Shown: positions 24,076 to 34,402, counted from the first letter of the stretch. The stretch: 46,389 nt of DNA from Tissierella simiarum (GCF_018917865.1 NZ_JAHLPM010000023.1:1-46389); one strand, 5' to 3'. Translations and numbers: made by a program. The notes: a model not told the origin generated them from the letters alone.

Positions 24076-24747
24076 TTATTTTTTAGGTAAGTATGGCTCT
24101 ATCATTACTTCGCCACCATGTACTTTTGCCACCTCAGGTAACTTATAGGAAATTATATTCTCATCTGGTGGTCTGGCAATTTTATCAGCAATCCTTAATT
24201 GAGTGGGCTGTAGATTATATGCCGCAACTATTGCTTCCAAATTTCCATCTATTCCAGCATGGGCAACTCCTCTTAAAGTTCCGAGAACTACTATATTTCC
24301 TTTTGCTTTAATAAGTGCTCCCGGATTCACATCTCCTACAATAACAATATTTCCAGAATATTCTACTACTTGTCCTGATCTTAATGTGCCATTTATGAAC
24401 TTTGTCATACCTTCTTCTATACCCTGAAATATATCATTATCGGCCAAAGGATTATTAAAACTTTCTTTTAAATCATCTAAAATATCTTCTTCATTTAAGT
24501 ATTCGGGTAGACCTTCCTCAGAAATACTTAAATTATATTTGTCCTTAATAATTGATTTTATCTCATTAATTTCCATGTGGGACAGGTTCCTTCCTCTAAC
24601 ACCTAATAATTTAGCACCTTGAAAGAAAACTATGGAATCTTTAAGTTTTTCATCTAATTCCTCTTTAACAAGATGTAAGTTGCCACTTTTTATATCAATG
24701 AAAATTCCTTCTTTGACACCTTTAAAAGTTATTACATCGTCCTTCAC
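24076..24747 (-). CDS. minC: Septum site-determining protein MinC
   Basis: MinC blocks FtsZ polymerisation away from mid-cell. The product of about 223 residues has the N-terminal FtsZ-inhibiting domain (about 1-100) and the C-terminal beta-helix that binds MinD: RSGQVVEYSGNIVIVGDVNP, then GNIVVLGTLRGVAHAG. GTG 24747 is favoured because GGAGG lies about eleven bases upstream; a TTG at 24765 overlaps that site. Nothing unusual otherwise. Confidence 0.93.
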   Translation of the reverse strand: MKDDVITFKGVKEGIFIDIKSGNLHLVKEELDEKLKDSIVFFQGAKLLGVRGRNLSHMEINEIKSIIKDKYNLSISEEGLPEYLNEEDILDDLKESFNNPLADNDIFQGIEEGMTKFINGTLRSGQVVEYSGNIVIVGDVNPGALIKAKGNIVVLGTLRGVAHAGIDGNLEAIVAAYNLQPTQLRIADKIARPPDENIISYKLPEVAKVHGGEVMIEPYLPKK

Positions 24748-24841
24748 TTCAATTATTACCTCCAAATAATTTATCTATTTAATATTCTGCAAATTTTTCT
24801 AGATTCCTTCTTATTCTTTAAAAAAAGTGAAATGGAAGGTA

Positions 24842-27800
24842 TTACCTAGCCAATTCACTTTCAAAAGGTAATGTTTCTTTTGTTTCATCAGCATTTAATC
24901 CAAGATACTCAGCAATAATTTCTCGAGCTAAGGGACCTGCATATCCTCCACTACCACCTTGAAAAATTACTGCCGCTACTGCAATTTCTGGTTCCTCATA
25001 AGGAGCAAAGCCTACAAACCATGCAAAATCATCATAGGTATCTCCTGTAGATGGATTAATTCCACTTTTTTCAGCAGTCCCAGTCTTAGTTGCTACTTTC
25101 ACAGGAAAGCTAGCAAATATCTTCCTAGCTGTACCTTCTGTAGATACCTTTAACATACCAAGCTTAACATGTTCTAAATTATTGTAATCATTAAGTTGAA
25201 TTCTTTCTGGATTGACTTTATGTTCATATACAGTTTTAGAGTTATCAAAATTCTTTATACTATCTACAACAGTAACATCATGTCTGTATCCTCCATTAGA
25301 AAGTGTAGAAATAAAGTTTGCCATTTGTATAGGAGTATAAGAATTTTGACCTTGACCTATGGTTACATTTAAGGTGTCCGATATATTCCAACCTGCTTGA
25401 TTTAAATAAGTATACTTAATTTTATCAGCTAATCCTTCTCTATCACCTGGTAACCTTTTCTCTGGTTCTAAGCCCAAAGCATTTAACCTTCTTATAACCT
25501 CGCCTCTAGTTAATGGCTCTTCCATTTCTGTCCAACTAACAATCTCATCAATAACTTCCTTTATTTCAGATTCGGTTAACTTTACATCATCTTTTATATA
25601 TCCTTGAATATTTCTGTTTAGATCCTTTTTTAATGAATTTTTTGTAATTATTATTTTTCTTTGAGGATCTGGTACACCGCCAGACATTTCTGAAGGAATA
25701 TTGGTTTCAATACCAGTCTTGTCATTTAATCCCAACTGTTTAGATAAATTAACTATATCTTCAATATCTACCTTCATTCCTAAAGATTCTCCTGTTCTTT
25801 GGTTCTTCCCTAAAGCCACAGAATAAAAGTAATAGTTACAAGAATCTCTTAAAGCATCATATACATTTTCATAACCATGACTTCCTCGACTTTGAGTCCA
25901 TATCAAACATTTAAATGGTTTATTACCTACTTCTACATACCCCATATCTCTAATAGTTTTTGTAGGACTTAAACCTTTTTCTAAAGCTGCAAGAGCAGTC
26001 ACCATCTTAAAAGTCGATCCAGGCTGAACTGCTGTCTGAATAGCTACATTATACAAAGGTCTAGGGGCTAATGGATCTTCTTCGTTTTCAGGAAATAGAC
26101 TTATCCAGTCTGTACTAGATATTCCTGTAGAAAATAAATTTGGATCATAAGATGGATAGCTAACCAAAGCTAACACTTCACCAGTTTTAACATCAATGGC
26201 AACTACGGCTCCAGATGTAGCATTAACGTAAGGTCTACCTTTCTTTCTATTTGTTCCAAATTTATAGTCACCCCATTTACTATCATAGGTTCCTCCTCTT
26301 TGAATTTGCTCTAAAGTTTTTCTCAAAGATTCTTCTGCGACCTTTTGTAATTTAGAATCTATAGTTAAGTAAATATTGTTTCCAGGTGTAGGTTTTTCTT
26401 CATCAATTACACTGGTAGTGTTTCCTTTCACATCTACTTCAACTCTTTTAATTCCATTTTTTCCTCTAAGCTCACTTTCAAATTTTTCTTCAATTCCCGT
26501 TTTCCCAATAATATCATTAGGAGAATATTTATTTTCATCTACATACTTTTTTATTTCATTAGGCTGACTAATCTTACCTAGATACCCTAATATGTGAGCA
26601 GCTGTATTCCCTTCTGGATAATATCTAACAGGCTCAACAGAAACTTGTATTCCTGGTAACTCCATTAGCCCTTCTTCAATTTTAGCTACCGTAGTATCCT
26701 TTATTCCATAGGCTATGTTAATTGGTTGATACGCCAGATAACCTTGTTTATCTAATTGTTCATGTAATGATAATATAGATCTACTTTCAAATTTACTTAA
26801 AATATCTGGTATTTCATATCTCTCTTTTATATGATTAAAAGCTTCTTCTGCTGAACTTCCCTCTTCAATTTTATAACTGTTATTCCACTTATTTTTATTG
26901 TTAATAGCCACATATTCAAACCCTTTAGAAATAGAAATTCTAGGATTTATTCCATTACTTAAAAGTTGTTCTTGAGCTAAAACTTTTATATTATCATCTG
27001 TAATAAAATCTTCTAGAGTCTTAGTTTTCTTTCCATAATCTATTAGTATATCTACAGGTCTCTTTTCTCCAATTGTGTCTTTTCCTGTATATTTATATAA
27101 AATTGTATTTTCTTCCTTATTTAGCTCAGCAGTAATAGGTACATCTGTTCCTTTTTCTTTTATCATATCAATTAATATTTGACCAGGAATAATAGTTTTA
27201 CTGTTTCCTTTACCTTCCTCTGAAACTATAGTTTTTTCAAGCATACTTTCTAGAGAAGTACTAATGACTATGTTTACAAAATCCTCTTCTGCTGTAGTAG
27301 TTAAAGTTACTCCAGGATAACTTTTCATCAAGGTTCTCTTTTGCTTTAAATACTCTTCATCAAAAGTAAGAGAGTACTCAACTAAATTAATATCTTGAGA
27401 GAGATTTTGCCCTTCTAAAAGTTGAAATACTAATTGACGTGATATAGGATGATCAATTATTTTTCTAATAATAGTCTTATCATTGTTAATTAATTTCATT
27501 AAAGCATTTACGGGCTGTGTATCTACACCTAAACTATATTGCTTTTTCCATTTTTCTATATCCTTGTTAGGGTCATAAGCAATATTTAATCCTTCCTCCG
27601 ATAATTTGGTAATTATAGGAACGTCTATTCCCTTGTTTTCCAAAGCATTTATTGCTCTATTAGCTGTAATAAATTGATAATGTTCTTTATATTCTCCATG
27701 CTGATAATAAGTACCCAATATTTCTGGTAATAAATTGTTATTAATTATAATATCAATAACCTTATCGTTGGGGTTTAAGTTTTCGTTTAAATAATCTTCT

Positions 27801-28180
27801 TCATTCTTATATTTAAATACATTTAATTCTATAGGGAATTCATCTACATAACTAACTCCGTCTTCTTCTAAAAGTCTAGCTAAAGATAATAAGGCTTTAT
27901 TTTTTTCTGTCCTATCTTTCCTAATTAATTCATCTTTTAAAATTTGAACAGTAAAACTAGGTTTATTTCCAGCAAGTAATCTTCCATACCTATCTCTTAT
28001 TTCACCTCTAGGTGCCGTAGTATAAACCTCTTTAAGCCTTTTATTATCAGCTGTATATCTATATTCATCCCCTTTGACTATAGTTAATGTAGCCAATCTA
28101 AAAGATAAGACAAGCATCATTAGTGAAAGAAATATTATTAATATATTATATCTATTCTTTAACTTTTCTAATAGCTTCAA
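24842..28180 (-). CDS. mrdA: Elongation-specific transpeptidase PBP2 (MrdA), unusually long
   Basis: This class B penicillin-binding protein works with RodA and MreBCD to elongate the cell wall. TTG 28180 has GGAG upstream. The 1112-residue product has one membrane helix (about 12-30). The pedestal opens with TAPRGEIRDRYGRLLA, and the transpeptidase domain has STFK (Ser722), SCN (Ser780) and KTG (1032-1034). Common PBP2s are 600-700 residues. The excess lies in the pedestal, where residues about 174-265 and 334-417 look like two copies of one module, and in a helical insert between SCN and KTG (about 850-920). It follows mreBCD; rodA is not in the cluster. Confidence 0.94.
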   Translation of the reverse strand: MKLLEKLKNRYNILIIFLSLMMLVLSFRLATLTIVKGDEYRYTADNKRLKEVYTTAPRGEIRDRYGRLLAGNKPSFTVQILKDELIRKDRTEKNKALLSLARLLEEDGVSYVDEFPIELNVFKYKNEEDYLNENLNPNDKVIDIIINNNLLPEILGTYYQHGEYKEHYQFITANRAINALENKGIDVPIITKLSEEGLNIAYDPNKDIEKWKKQYSLGVDTQPVNALMKLINNDKTIIRKIIDHPISRQLVFQLLEGQNLSQDINLVEYSLTFDEEYLKQKRTLMKSYPGVTLTTTAEEDFVNIVISTSLESMLEKTIVSEEGKGNSKTIIPGQILIDMIKEKGTDVPITAELNKEENTILYKYTGKDTIGEKRPVDILIDYGKKTKTLEDFITDDNIKVLAQEQLLSNGINPRISISKGFEYVAINNKNKWNNSYKIEEGSSAEEAFNHIKERYEIPDILSKFESRSILSLHEQLDKQGYLAYQPINIAYGIKDTTVAKIEEGLMELPGIQVSVEPVRYYPEGNTAAHILGYLGKISQPNEIKKYVDENKYSPNDIIGKTGIEEKFESELRGKNGIKRVEVDVKGNTTSVIDEEKPTPGNNIYLTIDSKLQKVAEESLRKTLEQIQRGGTYDSKWGDYKFGTNRKKGRPYVNATSGAVVAIDVKTGEVLALVSYPSYDPNLFSTGISSTDWISLFPENEEDPLAPRPLYNVAIQTAVQPGSTFKMVTALAALEKGLSPTKTIRDMGYVEVGNKPFKCLIWTQSRGSHGYENVYDALRDSCNYYFYSVALGKNQRTGESLGMKVDIEDIVNLSKQLGLNDKTGIETNIPSEMSGGVPDPQRKIIITKNSLKKDLNRNIQGYIKDDVKLTESEIKEVIDEIVSWTEMEEPLTRGEVIRRLNALGLEPEKRLPGDREGLADKIKYTYLNQAGWNISDTLNVTIGQGQNSYTPIQMANFISTLSNGGYRHDVTVVDSIKNFDNSKTVYEHKVNPERIQLNDYNNLEHVKLGMLKVSTEGTARKIFASFPVKVATKTGTAEKSGINPSTGDTYDDFAWFVGFAPYEEPEIAVAAVIFQGGSGGYAGPLAREIIAEYLGLNADETKETLPFESELAR

Positions 28181-28191
28181 TTAACTCACTC

Positions 28192-28698
28192 CTATCTTCT
28201 GCCAAACCTTATAGAAGGCACTATTAATATTTTAGAAAAAATCTTGTAAATTCCAATAGATATTAAACTATTGTATAAAACTTCAATAGATACTATGTTT
28301 TTAATTAAAGGTAGAAAAAGAATCTCTCGTGATAAAAAGAACATAAAAACATAATAAGCAAAATTATAAAACAGTGTTGACACGATAGAAATTAAAATAG
28401 GTATTAGCACACTATCCTTGGATAGTTTATTTTCAGCTAATCCTATAAAATATCCTACGAAGAAATAAATAAATCCATTGATTCCTATAACAGGACTAAA
28501 TATAATATCCTGTAACAATCCCATTATTAAGCCTGTAAAACTTCCATAATACTTTCCTCTTAATAAAGAAATAATAACAACAACAACAAGGGTTGTATTT
28601 GGAACAACCCCTAATATGCCAATATACGGAAGTATAGTGCTTTGTAATATAAAATTAATTATTATGGTTAAAAATATTATAAGTATTGTCACTTTCAT
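28192..28698 (-). CDS. mreD: Rod shape-determining protein MreD
   Basis: The 168-residue integral membrane protein has about five hydrophobic helices and the conserved central segment GSFTGLIMGLLQDIIFSPV. It follows mreC and precedes mrdA, the normal order of the rod-shape cluster. Confidence 0.93.
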   Translation of the reverse strand: MKVTILIIFLTIIINFILQSTILPYIGILGVVPNTTLVVVVIISLLRGKYYGSFTGLIMGLLQDIIFSPVIGINGFIYFFVGYFIGLAENKLSKDSVLIPILISIVSTLFYNFAYYVFMFFLSREILFLPLIKNIVSIEVLYNSLISIGIYKIFSKILIVPSIRFGRR

Positions 28699-28708
28699 CC
28701 CCCGATTA

Positions 28709-29545
28709 CTAATCCGAAATTACATATACTCTATATAACTTCTTAAAGTTTATGGCTGGATTAATGGTTATTCTCTTTATTAAATCCTCATCATGTTTAA
28801 CTACCTCACTTACTTCACCAATGTATAAATCTTTAACAAAAGCTCCTCCTAACCCAGATGTATATAGCTTGTCTCCTTTTATGACATCTGCTTTACTATC
28901 AAAAAGATATCCGCTTATTTGTCCATCTATGCTTCCAGATAAAACTCCTCCGTCTTGAGTCCTAATTATCTTAAAAGATATGTTACTAATTTCATCAATT
29001 ATAGTAACCACTTTTGCCCAATTATCTCCTACATCTATTACCCTTCCAACTATGCCCTCTTGGAAAACATTTTGATCTATTTCTACACCTTGAATAACTG
29101 TAGCACCCTTCTTAACACCATCTTTTAAACCTTTATCAATAGTGAATCTATCATACCAGTTACCAGGTTCCTTTCCAATTATTTGGGAAGTAATTAGGTT
29201 GTAGTTAGTTTCTTCCATTAATTTGGCTTCATTCTTTAAGTAATCTGTCTTTCCAATAATATCTTCATACTTTCTATTATCTCGCTCTAATTGGGTGATT
29301 TTTTTCTTCAGCTCTTCATTCTCTCTTTTTAATTTCGATATATTTTTTATAGTTTCAAAAAAATCCGTGACTTTTTTTCCAGCATTATATACTATTTTCT
29401 CAATAGGAGATAACATATTACCAATTATCTTCTCAAACTTCGTTAAAGCCATCCTCTCACTACTTGTTGCCCCAATTATAATAATTAGAATGATAGCAAC
29501 ACTGGTTACTACCATTCTATCCCTATATTTTTTGAAAAAAGACAT
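28709..29545 (-). CDS. mreC: Rod shape-determining protein MreC
   Basis: MreC is the bitopic scaffold of the elongasome. The 278-residue protein has one membrane helix (about 10-25), a coiled coil (about 65-105, KLKRENEELKKKITQLERD) and the extracellular beta-barrel domain with IGKEPGNWYDRFTIDKG and DGVKKGATVI. It lies between mreB and mreD. Confidence 0.95.
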   Translation of the reverse strand: MSFFKKYRDRMVVTSVAIILIIIIGATSSERMALTKFEKIIGNMLSPIEKIVYNAGKKVTDFFETIKNISKLKRENEELKKKITQLERDNRKYEDIIGKTDYLKNEAKLMEETNYNLITSQIIGKEPGNWYDRFTIDKGLKDGVKKGATVIQGVEIDQNVFQEGIVGRVIDVGDNWAKVVTIIDEISNISFKIIRTQDGGVLSGSIDGQISGYLFDSKADVIKGDKLYTSGLGGAFVKDLYIGEVSEVVKHDEDLIKRITINPAINFKKLYRVYVISD

Positions 29546-29556
29546 ATCATCACCAC

Positions 29557-30588
29557 TTAGCCTATTCTCTTATTATTAGTCAATGTTTTCTTAAGGACTT
29601 CAATGCTATCAAGAGCTTTTCCAGTACCTATAGCTACACAATCTAATGGATTTTCTGCAATATGAACAGGCATTCCTGTTTCAGCTTTAATTAGTCTATC
29701 AATTCCTTCTAGTAAAGCCCCTCCTCCCGTTAACATTATACCTAGTTCCATAACATCAGCCGCTAATTCTGGCGGAGTCTTTTCTAAAGTAGATTTAATT
29801 GCTTCCAAAATACTATATATAGGTTCTTTCATTGCTTCATAAATTTCTTTAGAAGTTATCTCTATAGGTTTTGGAAGACCACTAATTAAGTCTCTTCCTC
29901 TAATTTGCATTTTAGACTCTTTAGCTTTTATATCAGCTGAACCAATAGTAATTTTTACTTCTTCAGCTGTACGTTCTCCTATCATTAAACTATATTCTTT
30001 CTTTATATAGCTTACTATGGACTCATCCAATTCATCTCCACCTACTCTAATGGACTTACTTGTTACAATTCCTCCTAAAGATATTATCGCTACCTCTGTA
30101 GTTCCACCACCAATATCTACTATCATACTTCCTGTTGCTTCTTGAACTGGTAGACCTGCTCCTATAGCGGCAGCCATAGGTTCTTCTATTAAGTAAGCAT
30201 CCCTAGCTCCAGCATGAATAGCAGCTTCTTCTACAGCTCTTTTCTCTACTTCAGTTACTCCACTAGGTACGCAAACTACTACCCTTGGCTGAAAAAGAGA
30301 TCTTCTTTGAGTAGATTTTCTAATAAAATATTTTAACATGTTTTGAGTAACATCAAAATCTGCTATAACTCCATCTCTTAAAGGTCTTATAGCTACAATA
30401 TTTCCTGGAGTCCTACCAATCATTTTTTTTGCTTCTTCTCCTACGGCTAATACTTGCTTTGTATTAGTCTGAATCGCAACTACAGAAGGCTCTCTTATAA
30501 CTATATCTTTTCCCTTTATATATACTAAAGTATTTGCAGTTCCTAAATCAATACCCATATCCTTTGAAAATGCACTAAATAATCCCAT
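29557..30588 (-). CDS. mreB: Rod shape-determining actin homologue MreB
   Basis: MreB polymerises at the inner membrane face and guides wall synthesis. The 343-residue protein has actin-fold motifs [14 protein letters not shown] (phosphate 1), [19 protein letters not shown] (phosphate 2) and [12 protein letters not shown] (adenosine). The length is standard and the position between radC and mreC is conserved. Confidence 0.98.
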   Translation of the reverse strand: MGLFSAFSKDMGIDLGTANTLVYIKGKDIVIREPSVVAIQTNTKQVLAVGEEAKKMIGRTPGNIVAIRPLRDGVIADFDVTQNMLKYFIRKSTQRRSLFQPRVVVCVPSGVTEVEKRAVEEAAIHAGARDAYLIEEPMAAAIGAGLPVQEATGSMIVDIGGGTTEVAIISLGGIVTSKSIRVGGDELDESIVSYIKKEYSLMIGERTAEEVKITIGSADIKAKESKMQIRGRDLISGLPKPIEITSKEIYEAMKEPIYSILEAIKSTLEKTPPELAADVMELGIMLTGGGALLEGIDRLIKAETGMPVHIAENPLDCVAIGTGKALDSIEVLKKTLTNNKRIG

Positions 30589-30615
30589 TTTATTTACTCC
30601 TTCCTTTCACAAAGC

Positions 30616-31323
30616 CTAAATTAGATTTTTTTCCTTAAAACTTATATATCTATTGTCTCCAATTATAATATGATCTAACACTTTTATACCTACTATATTT
30701 CCTGCTTCTATAAGTCGATTGGTGATATTAATATCTTCATTACTTGGACTAGGATCTCCACTTGGATGGTTATGTATTAGTATCATAGAATTCCCACTTC
30801 TTTTTATTGCTACATTAAAAACCTCTCGTGGGTGAACTATGGAAGCATTTAAATTACCAATAGATATATTTTCAATAACTATAACTTGATTTTTAGTATC
30901 AAGTATAGCAATTTTAAAATGTTCTTTCTTTAAGTATCTCATTTCACCCATTAGTAAATCTACTAAGACTGAAGGAGATGTAACCTTAATCTTGCTTTCA
31001 GTTCCTCTACTGTTTAATCTTTTTCCAATTTCAATAGCTGCTAATATTTGAGCTGCCTTACAGCTTCCAATTCCCTTTATCTCGGTCAACTCTTCTAATG
31101 TAGCATCTGTTAAAAATCCAATGCCTCGATTATCTAAACTTAAAATTCTTCTAGCTAAATCTATAGCTGTATCTTCTTTATGTCCTGTTCTTATGATTAT
31201 TGCTAACAATTCTACATTAGATAAAGTTTCTACTCCATAATTATATAATTTTTCTCTAGGCCTTTCACTTAAAGGAAGATCCTTTATAGTGTAGCTCTTA
31301 CTAACATCTAGTTTTCCCCCCAT
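30616..31323 (-). CDS. radC: RadC/UPF0758 family protein
   Basis: The 235-residue protein has an N-terminal helix-hairpin-helix region (LTEIKGIGSCKAAQILAA) and a C-terminal JAMM metalloprotease-like domain with HNHPSGDPSPSNED. The cellular role of RadC is unsettled. The order maf-radC-mreB is conserved in Firmicutes. Confidence 0.95.
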   Translation of the reverse strand: MGGKLDVSKSYTIKDLPLSERPREKLYNYGVETLSNVELLAIIIRTGHKEDTAIDLARRILSLDNRGIGFLTDATLEELTEIKGIGSCKAAQILAAIEIGKRLNSRGTESKIKVTSPSVLVDLLMGEMRYLKKEHFKIAILDTKNQVIVIENISIGNLNASIVHPREVFNVAIKRSGNSMILIHNHPSGDPSPSNEDINITNRLIEAGNIVGIKVLDHIIIGDNRYISFKEKNLI

Positions 31324-31355
31324 ACCCTCACCTACTCATTTATAATATATTTAAT

Positions 31356-31937
31356 TTATAATATATTTATATTAAAAAATTTATTCAGCAAGTGGTCTAA
31401 TTTCCCTAAGGGTAACCCTACTACATTTGAATAACATCCCTCTATTCTTTCTACTAAAATTTCACCATATCCTTGAATTCCATAAGCACCTGCTTTGTCT
31501 AGATATTCCTTAGTGCTAATATACTTTTTAATCTTATCTTCAGATAAATTTCTAAATTTTACTTTTGTTCTCTCATAATCTACTAACTTAATATTGGTAT
31601 TTACTTTAATAATACTTATACCAGTAATAACATAGTGTTCTCTCCCACTTAATAATTTTATAATTTCATAAGCTTCTTTTTCATCTTTTGGCTTTCCTAA
31701 AATGTTTTTTTGAAAAGCTACAATAGTATCAGCTCCTATAACAATCTCGCTTTCGTTAAATCTTGTACTAACTTCATAGGCCTTCTCAAAAGCCAAAGAC
31801 ATAGCTATTTGTTCAGGTTCTTCTCCACTAATAATTTTTTCTTCAATATTGCTTTCTACAATAACAGGATTTAACTTATATCTATTTAATAACTCTCTTC
31901 TTCTAGGAGAAGAAGAAGCTAATATTATCTTATCCAT
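31356..31937 (-). CDS. maf: Maf family nucleotide pyrophosphatase
   Basis: Maf hydrolyses modified or non-canonical nucleoside triphosphates and is linked to septum control. The 193-residue product starts MDKIILASSSPRRRELL and contains VIGADTIV and the KAGAYGIQG segment. ATG 31937 has AAAGGAG seven bases upstream; the longer frame overlaps the Gx-transporter gene and lacks a site. Confidence 0.95.
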   Translation of the reverse strand: MDKIILASSSPRRRELLNRYKLNPVIVESNIEEKIISGEEPEQIAMSLAFEKAYEVSTRFNESEIVIGADTIVAFQKNILGKPKDEKEAYEIIKLLSGREHYVITGISIIKVNTNIKLVDYERTKVKFRNLSEDKIKKYISTKEYLDKAGAYGIQGYGEILVERIEGCYSNVVGLPLGKLDHLLNKFFNINIL

Positions 31938-31956
31938 AATATCTCCTTTACTTAAG

Positions 31957-32478
31957 CTAAAAAAATACATTAAAAGTTTTTTTTAAGTTTTTTACTATAA
32001 AAATAGACGCTAGCCCTACAAAATATCCAGTAAAAAGACTGGTTAACAACAATATTGGTAAATATGAGTAAATCTTCATGTTGTTCATTATAATTACAGC
32101 TATGGTTACTTGAGCAAAATTATGAGCTACTGCTCCAAAAATGCTAACTCCTATTAAACTGAAAATTGATGGAAAATATTTGTATACTAGAAACATTAAA
32201 ATACAGCTTAGTATAGCACCAGATAGGCTATAAAATAGACTAGATATACTGCCAGTAACTAAAGTAAACACCAAGCTTTTTAATATACCTACTATTAAAG
32301 CTTCTTTAAATCCAAAAATAACCAGCGTTACCAAAATTACCATATTCGATAAACCAAGCTTTGCACCTGGTACTATAACAGGCATAGGCATTGCAGACTC
32401 TATAACGCTTAAAGCTAATCCCACAGATACAAGTAGAGATAAAAAAATTATCTTTTTCATTTTCTTCATAACTATCAA
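31957..32478 (-). CDS. Gx transporter family membrane protein (EetB-like candidate)
   Basis: The 173-residue protein is almost wholly hydrophobic, with about five membrane helices. It has the family pattern PMPVIVPGAKLGLSNMVILV near the start and GAVAHNFAQ in the centre. Databases often label this family heptaprenyl diphosphate synthase component I or Gx transporter. Paired with a NusG-domain-II protein, it forms a unit that recalls EetA/EetB of flavin-based extracellular electron transfer; I state that from memory. It follows that partner with little space and lies beside the Rnf operon. The start is TTG 32478 or ATG 32469; AGAGGA fits neither perfectly. Confidence 0.75.
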   Translation of the reverse strand: MIVMKKMKKIIFLSLLVSVGLALSVIESAMPMPVIVPGAKLGLSNMVILVTLVIFGFKEALIVGILKSLVFTLVTGSISSLFYSLSGAILSCILMFLVYKYFPSIFSLIGVSIFGAVAHNFAQVTIAVIIMNNMKIYSYLPILLLTSLFTGYFVGLASIFIVKNLKKTFNVFF

Positions 32479-32486
32479 TCTTCCTC

Positions 32487-32867
32487 TTAATGACTAATAT
32501 AATCAACATCTCTTTCTTCTTCTAAACCTTTTATCTCGATTACTAATTTATTAGGTAGACATACTATGACTTCACCTGGTTTTGAAATATATCCCTGCTT
32601 AACATCTAGTTCATCAGGACAACTAGCTTCAATAACCCTTACTTTTTCATCTCCAATTTCAATTAAATTATAGCCAAACTCAGTTTCAATAGGGAATGTC
32701 TTTCCAATTATTTTTTTATCAAATATAATTTTTTTATACTCCTTACCATTTACTTGAATACTTACATATTTCTCTTTATAGTTGATTGCTTTATTCTTTA
32801 TAAATCCTAATGAAATAAGACTAATTACTACTATAAAAATTATCAAATATTTGTCACCTTTTGTCAA
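32487..32867 (-). CDS. Membrane-anchored NusG domain II protein (EetA-like candidate)
   Basis: TTG 32867 is chosen because GGGTGG lies just upstream and the product then begins with a short basic stretch and a membrane helix (about 6-22). The remaining 100 residues or so form a single extracytoplasmic NusG domain II beta-fold, with YVSIQVNGKEYKKI, VRVIEASCPDELDVKQGYIS and GEVIVCLPNKLVIEI. Two cysteines face each other in this domain (CPDE and VCLP). The next gene encodes the Gx transporter protein. The pair often accompanies Rnf or ApbE genes in Clostridia, and I suspect a role in membrane electron transfer. Confidence 0.75.
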   Translation of the reverse strand: MTKGDKYLIIFIVVISLISLGFIKNKAINYKEKYVSIQVNGKEYKKIIFDKKIIGKTFPIETEFGYNLIEIGDEKVRVIEASCPDELDVKQGYISKPGEVIVCLPNKLVIEIKGLEEERDVDYISH

Positions 32868-32957
32868 TAGTACCACCCTTTTTAATATAGATCTATGCCC
32901 ATTCCATATCATATTTAGTTTACCATTTATACTTTTTATTTACAAGTTACAATTTAA

Positions 32958-32988
32958 TAAAAACAAAAGAGCCTAATAAAAGGCTCTA
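32958..32988 (-). terminator. Terminator of the rnf operon
   Basis: AGAGCCT and AGGCTCT pair around a six-base loop, then TTTTGTTTTTAT on the minus strand. It overlaps the rnfB stop and separates rnf from the NusG-II/Gx unit. Confidence 0.85.
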
Positions 32989-33801
32989 CTGTTTTACTGC
33001 TATACTCTTCTTTAAAGTTGAATAAATGGCTTTTGTCGGACATTTTTCGGCACAAATTCCACAATTTGTACATTTATCATAATTTATCCTTGCCAAGTTA
33101 TTCTCAAATGTAAATGCACTAACAGGACAATTTTTAACACATATTTGACATCCTATACATCCTATACCACATTGACTTCTTACTTCTTTACCTGAATCAT
33201 TACTTTTACACTTAACCATTACCTGTTGATCATAAGGAACTAAATCAATAATTTTCTTTGGACAAACACCTATACACATCTTACATGCAGTACATTTTTC
33301 TTTATCTATTACGGCTATTCCATCTACTATTTCTATGGCTCCAAATTGACAAACCTCTTTACAAGTTCCACATCCAAGACATCCATAAGAACAAGCTTTA
33401 CTTCCTCCTGCCAATATATTAGCAGCTCTACAGTCTTTTAAACCTTCATACCTATATTTTTCTTTAGCTTTTTCACAATCTCCTTGACAAAGAACCACTG
33501 CAACATTTCTTGCTACATTTGCAGCATTAACGCCCATTATATTCGCAACCATTCCTGCTACCTTTTTACCGCCAACACTACATGCATTAACAGGTGCTTT
33601 TCCTGTAGCAATAGCACTTGCTAATCCATCACAGCCCGGAAATCCACAAGCTCCACAATTGGCTCCTGGTAAAACACTCCTCACTTCTTCTACTTTTGGA
33701 TCTACTTCTACAGCAAATACTTTAGAAGCTATAGAAAGGCTTACTCCAAACAATAAACCTAATCCACCTAACACAATAATTGGGTAAATTATTCCAGTCA
33801 T
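32986..33801 (-). CDS. rnfB: Rnf complex subunit B (iron-sulfur)
   Basis: RnfB passes electrons from reduced ferredoxin into the ion-pumping Rnf complex. The 271-residue protein has an N-terminal membrane helix and the cluster motif CGACGFPGC. Then come four further Cys clusters: CLGCGTCKEVC, CTACKMCIGVC, CIGCQICVKNC and CTNCGICAEKC. It is the last gene of rnfCDGEAB. Confidence 0.96.
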   Translation of the reverse strand: MTGIIYPIIVLGGLGLLFGVSLSIASKVFAVEVDPKVEEVRSVLPGANCGACGFPGCDGLASAIATGKAPVNACSVGGKKVAGMVANIMGVNAANVARNVAVVLCQGDCEKAKEKYRYEGLKDCRAANILAGGSKACSYGCLGCGTCKEVCQFGAIEIVDGIAVIDKEKCTACKMCIGVCPKKIIDLVPYDQQVMVKCKSNDSGKEVRSQCGIGCIGCQICVKNCPVSAFTFENNLARINYDKCTNCGICAEKCPTKAIYSTLKKSIAVKQ

Positions 33802-33812
33802 ATTCTTACCTC

Positions 33813-34385
33813 CTAAACAAGTCCATTAAAGCCTAAGAACGCTATAGACATTAATCCTGCTGTAATTAAGGCTATTGGAAAACCCTTTAATGATTCTGGA
33901 ACATCTGCTAGTTCAAGCTTTTCTCTTATTCCAGATATAAGTATTAATGCTAAAGTAAAACCAAGTGAAGCACCTACAGCATTAAAAATAGTTTGTATTA
34001 AATTAAAACCTTCTTGTATATTTAAAATTGCTACACCTAAAACTACACAGTTGGTTGTAATTAAAGGTAGATAAACTCCTAGCGCACTATATAATGTGGG
34101 ACTCATTTTCTTAATTACCATTTCAACAAATTGAACCAATGCAGCTATTACTAGAATAAATACTATAGTTTGTAAATATTCTAATTCTAGTCGGTGTAAA
34201 ATAGATTTTTGTATTACATAAGTTATTATGGATGATAAAGTAACTACAAATGTAACCGCAATACCCATTCCTGTTGCAGTTTCTGTCTTGTTAGAAACTC
34301 CTAAGAACGGACATATTCCTAAAAAACGAGCCAATACAAAGTTGTTAACAAAGATAGTACTTATCAATATGGTAAATATGCTCAT
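33813..34385 (-). CDS. rnfA: Rnf complex subunit A
   Basis: The 190-residue membrane protein has about six helices and the family segments FVNNFVLARFLGICPFLGVS and TTNCVVLGVAILN. RnfA and RnfE are inverted-topology paralogues that share a membrane [2Fe-2S] site; a Cys is visible in both conserved segments here. Confidence 0.96.
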   Translation of the reverse strand: MSIFTILISTIFVNNFVLARFLGICPFLGVSNKTETATGMGIAVTFVVTLSSIITYVIQKSILHRLELEYLQTIVFILVIAALVQFVEMVIKKMSPTLYSALGVYLPLITTNCVVLGVAILNIQEGFNLIQTIFNAVGASLGFTLALILISGIREKLELADVPESLKGFPIALITAGLMSIAFLGFNGLV

Positions 34386-34402
34386 TTAGCCTTCCTCCTT
34401 AT

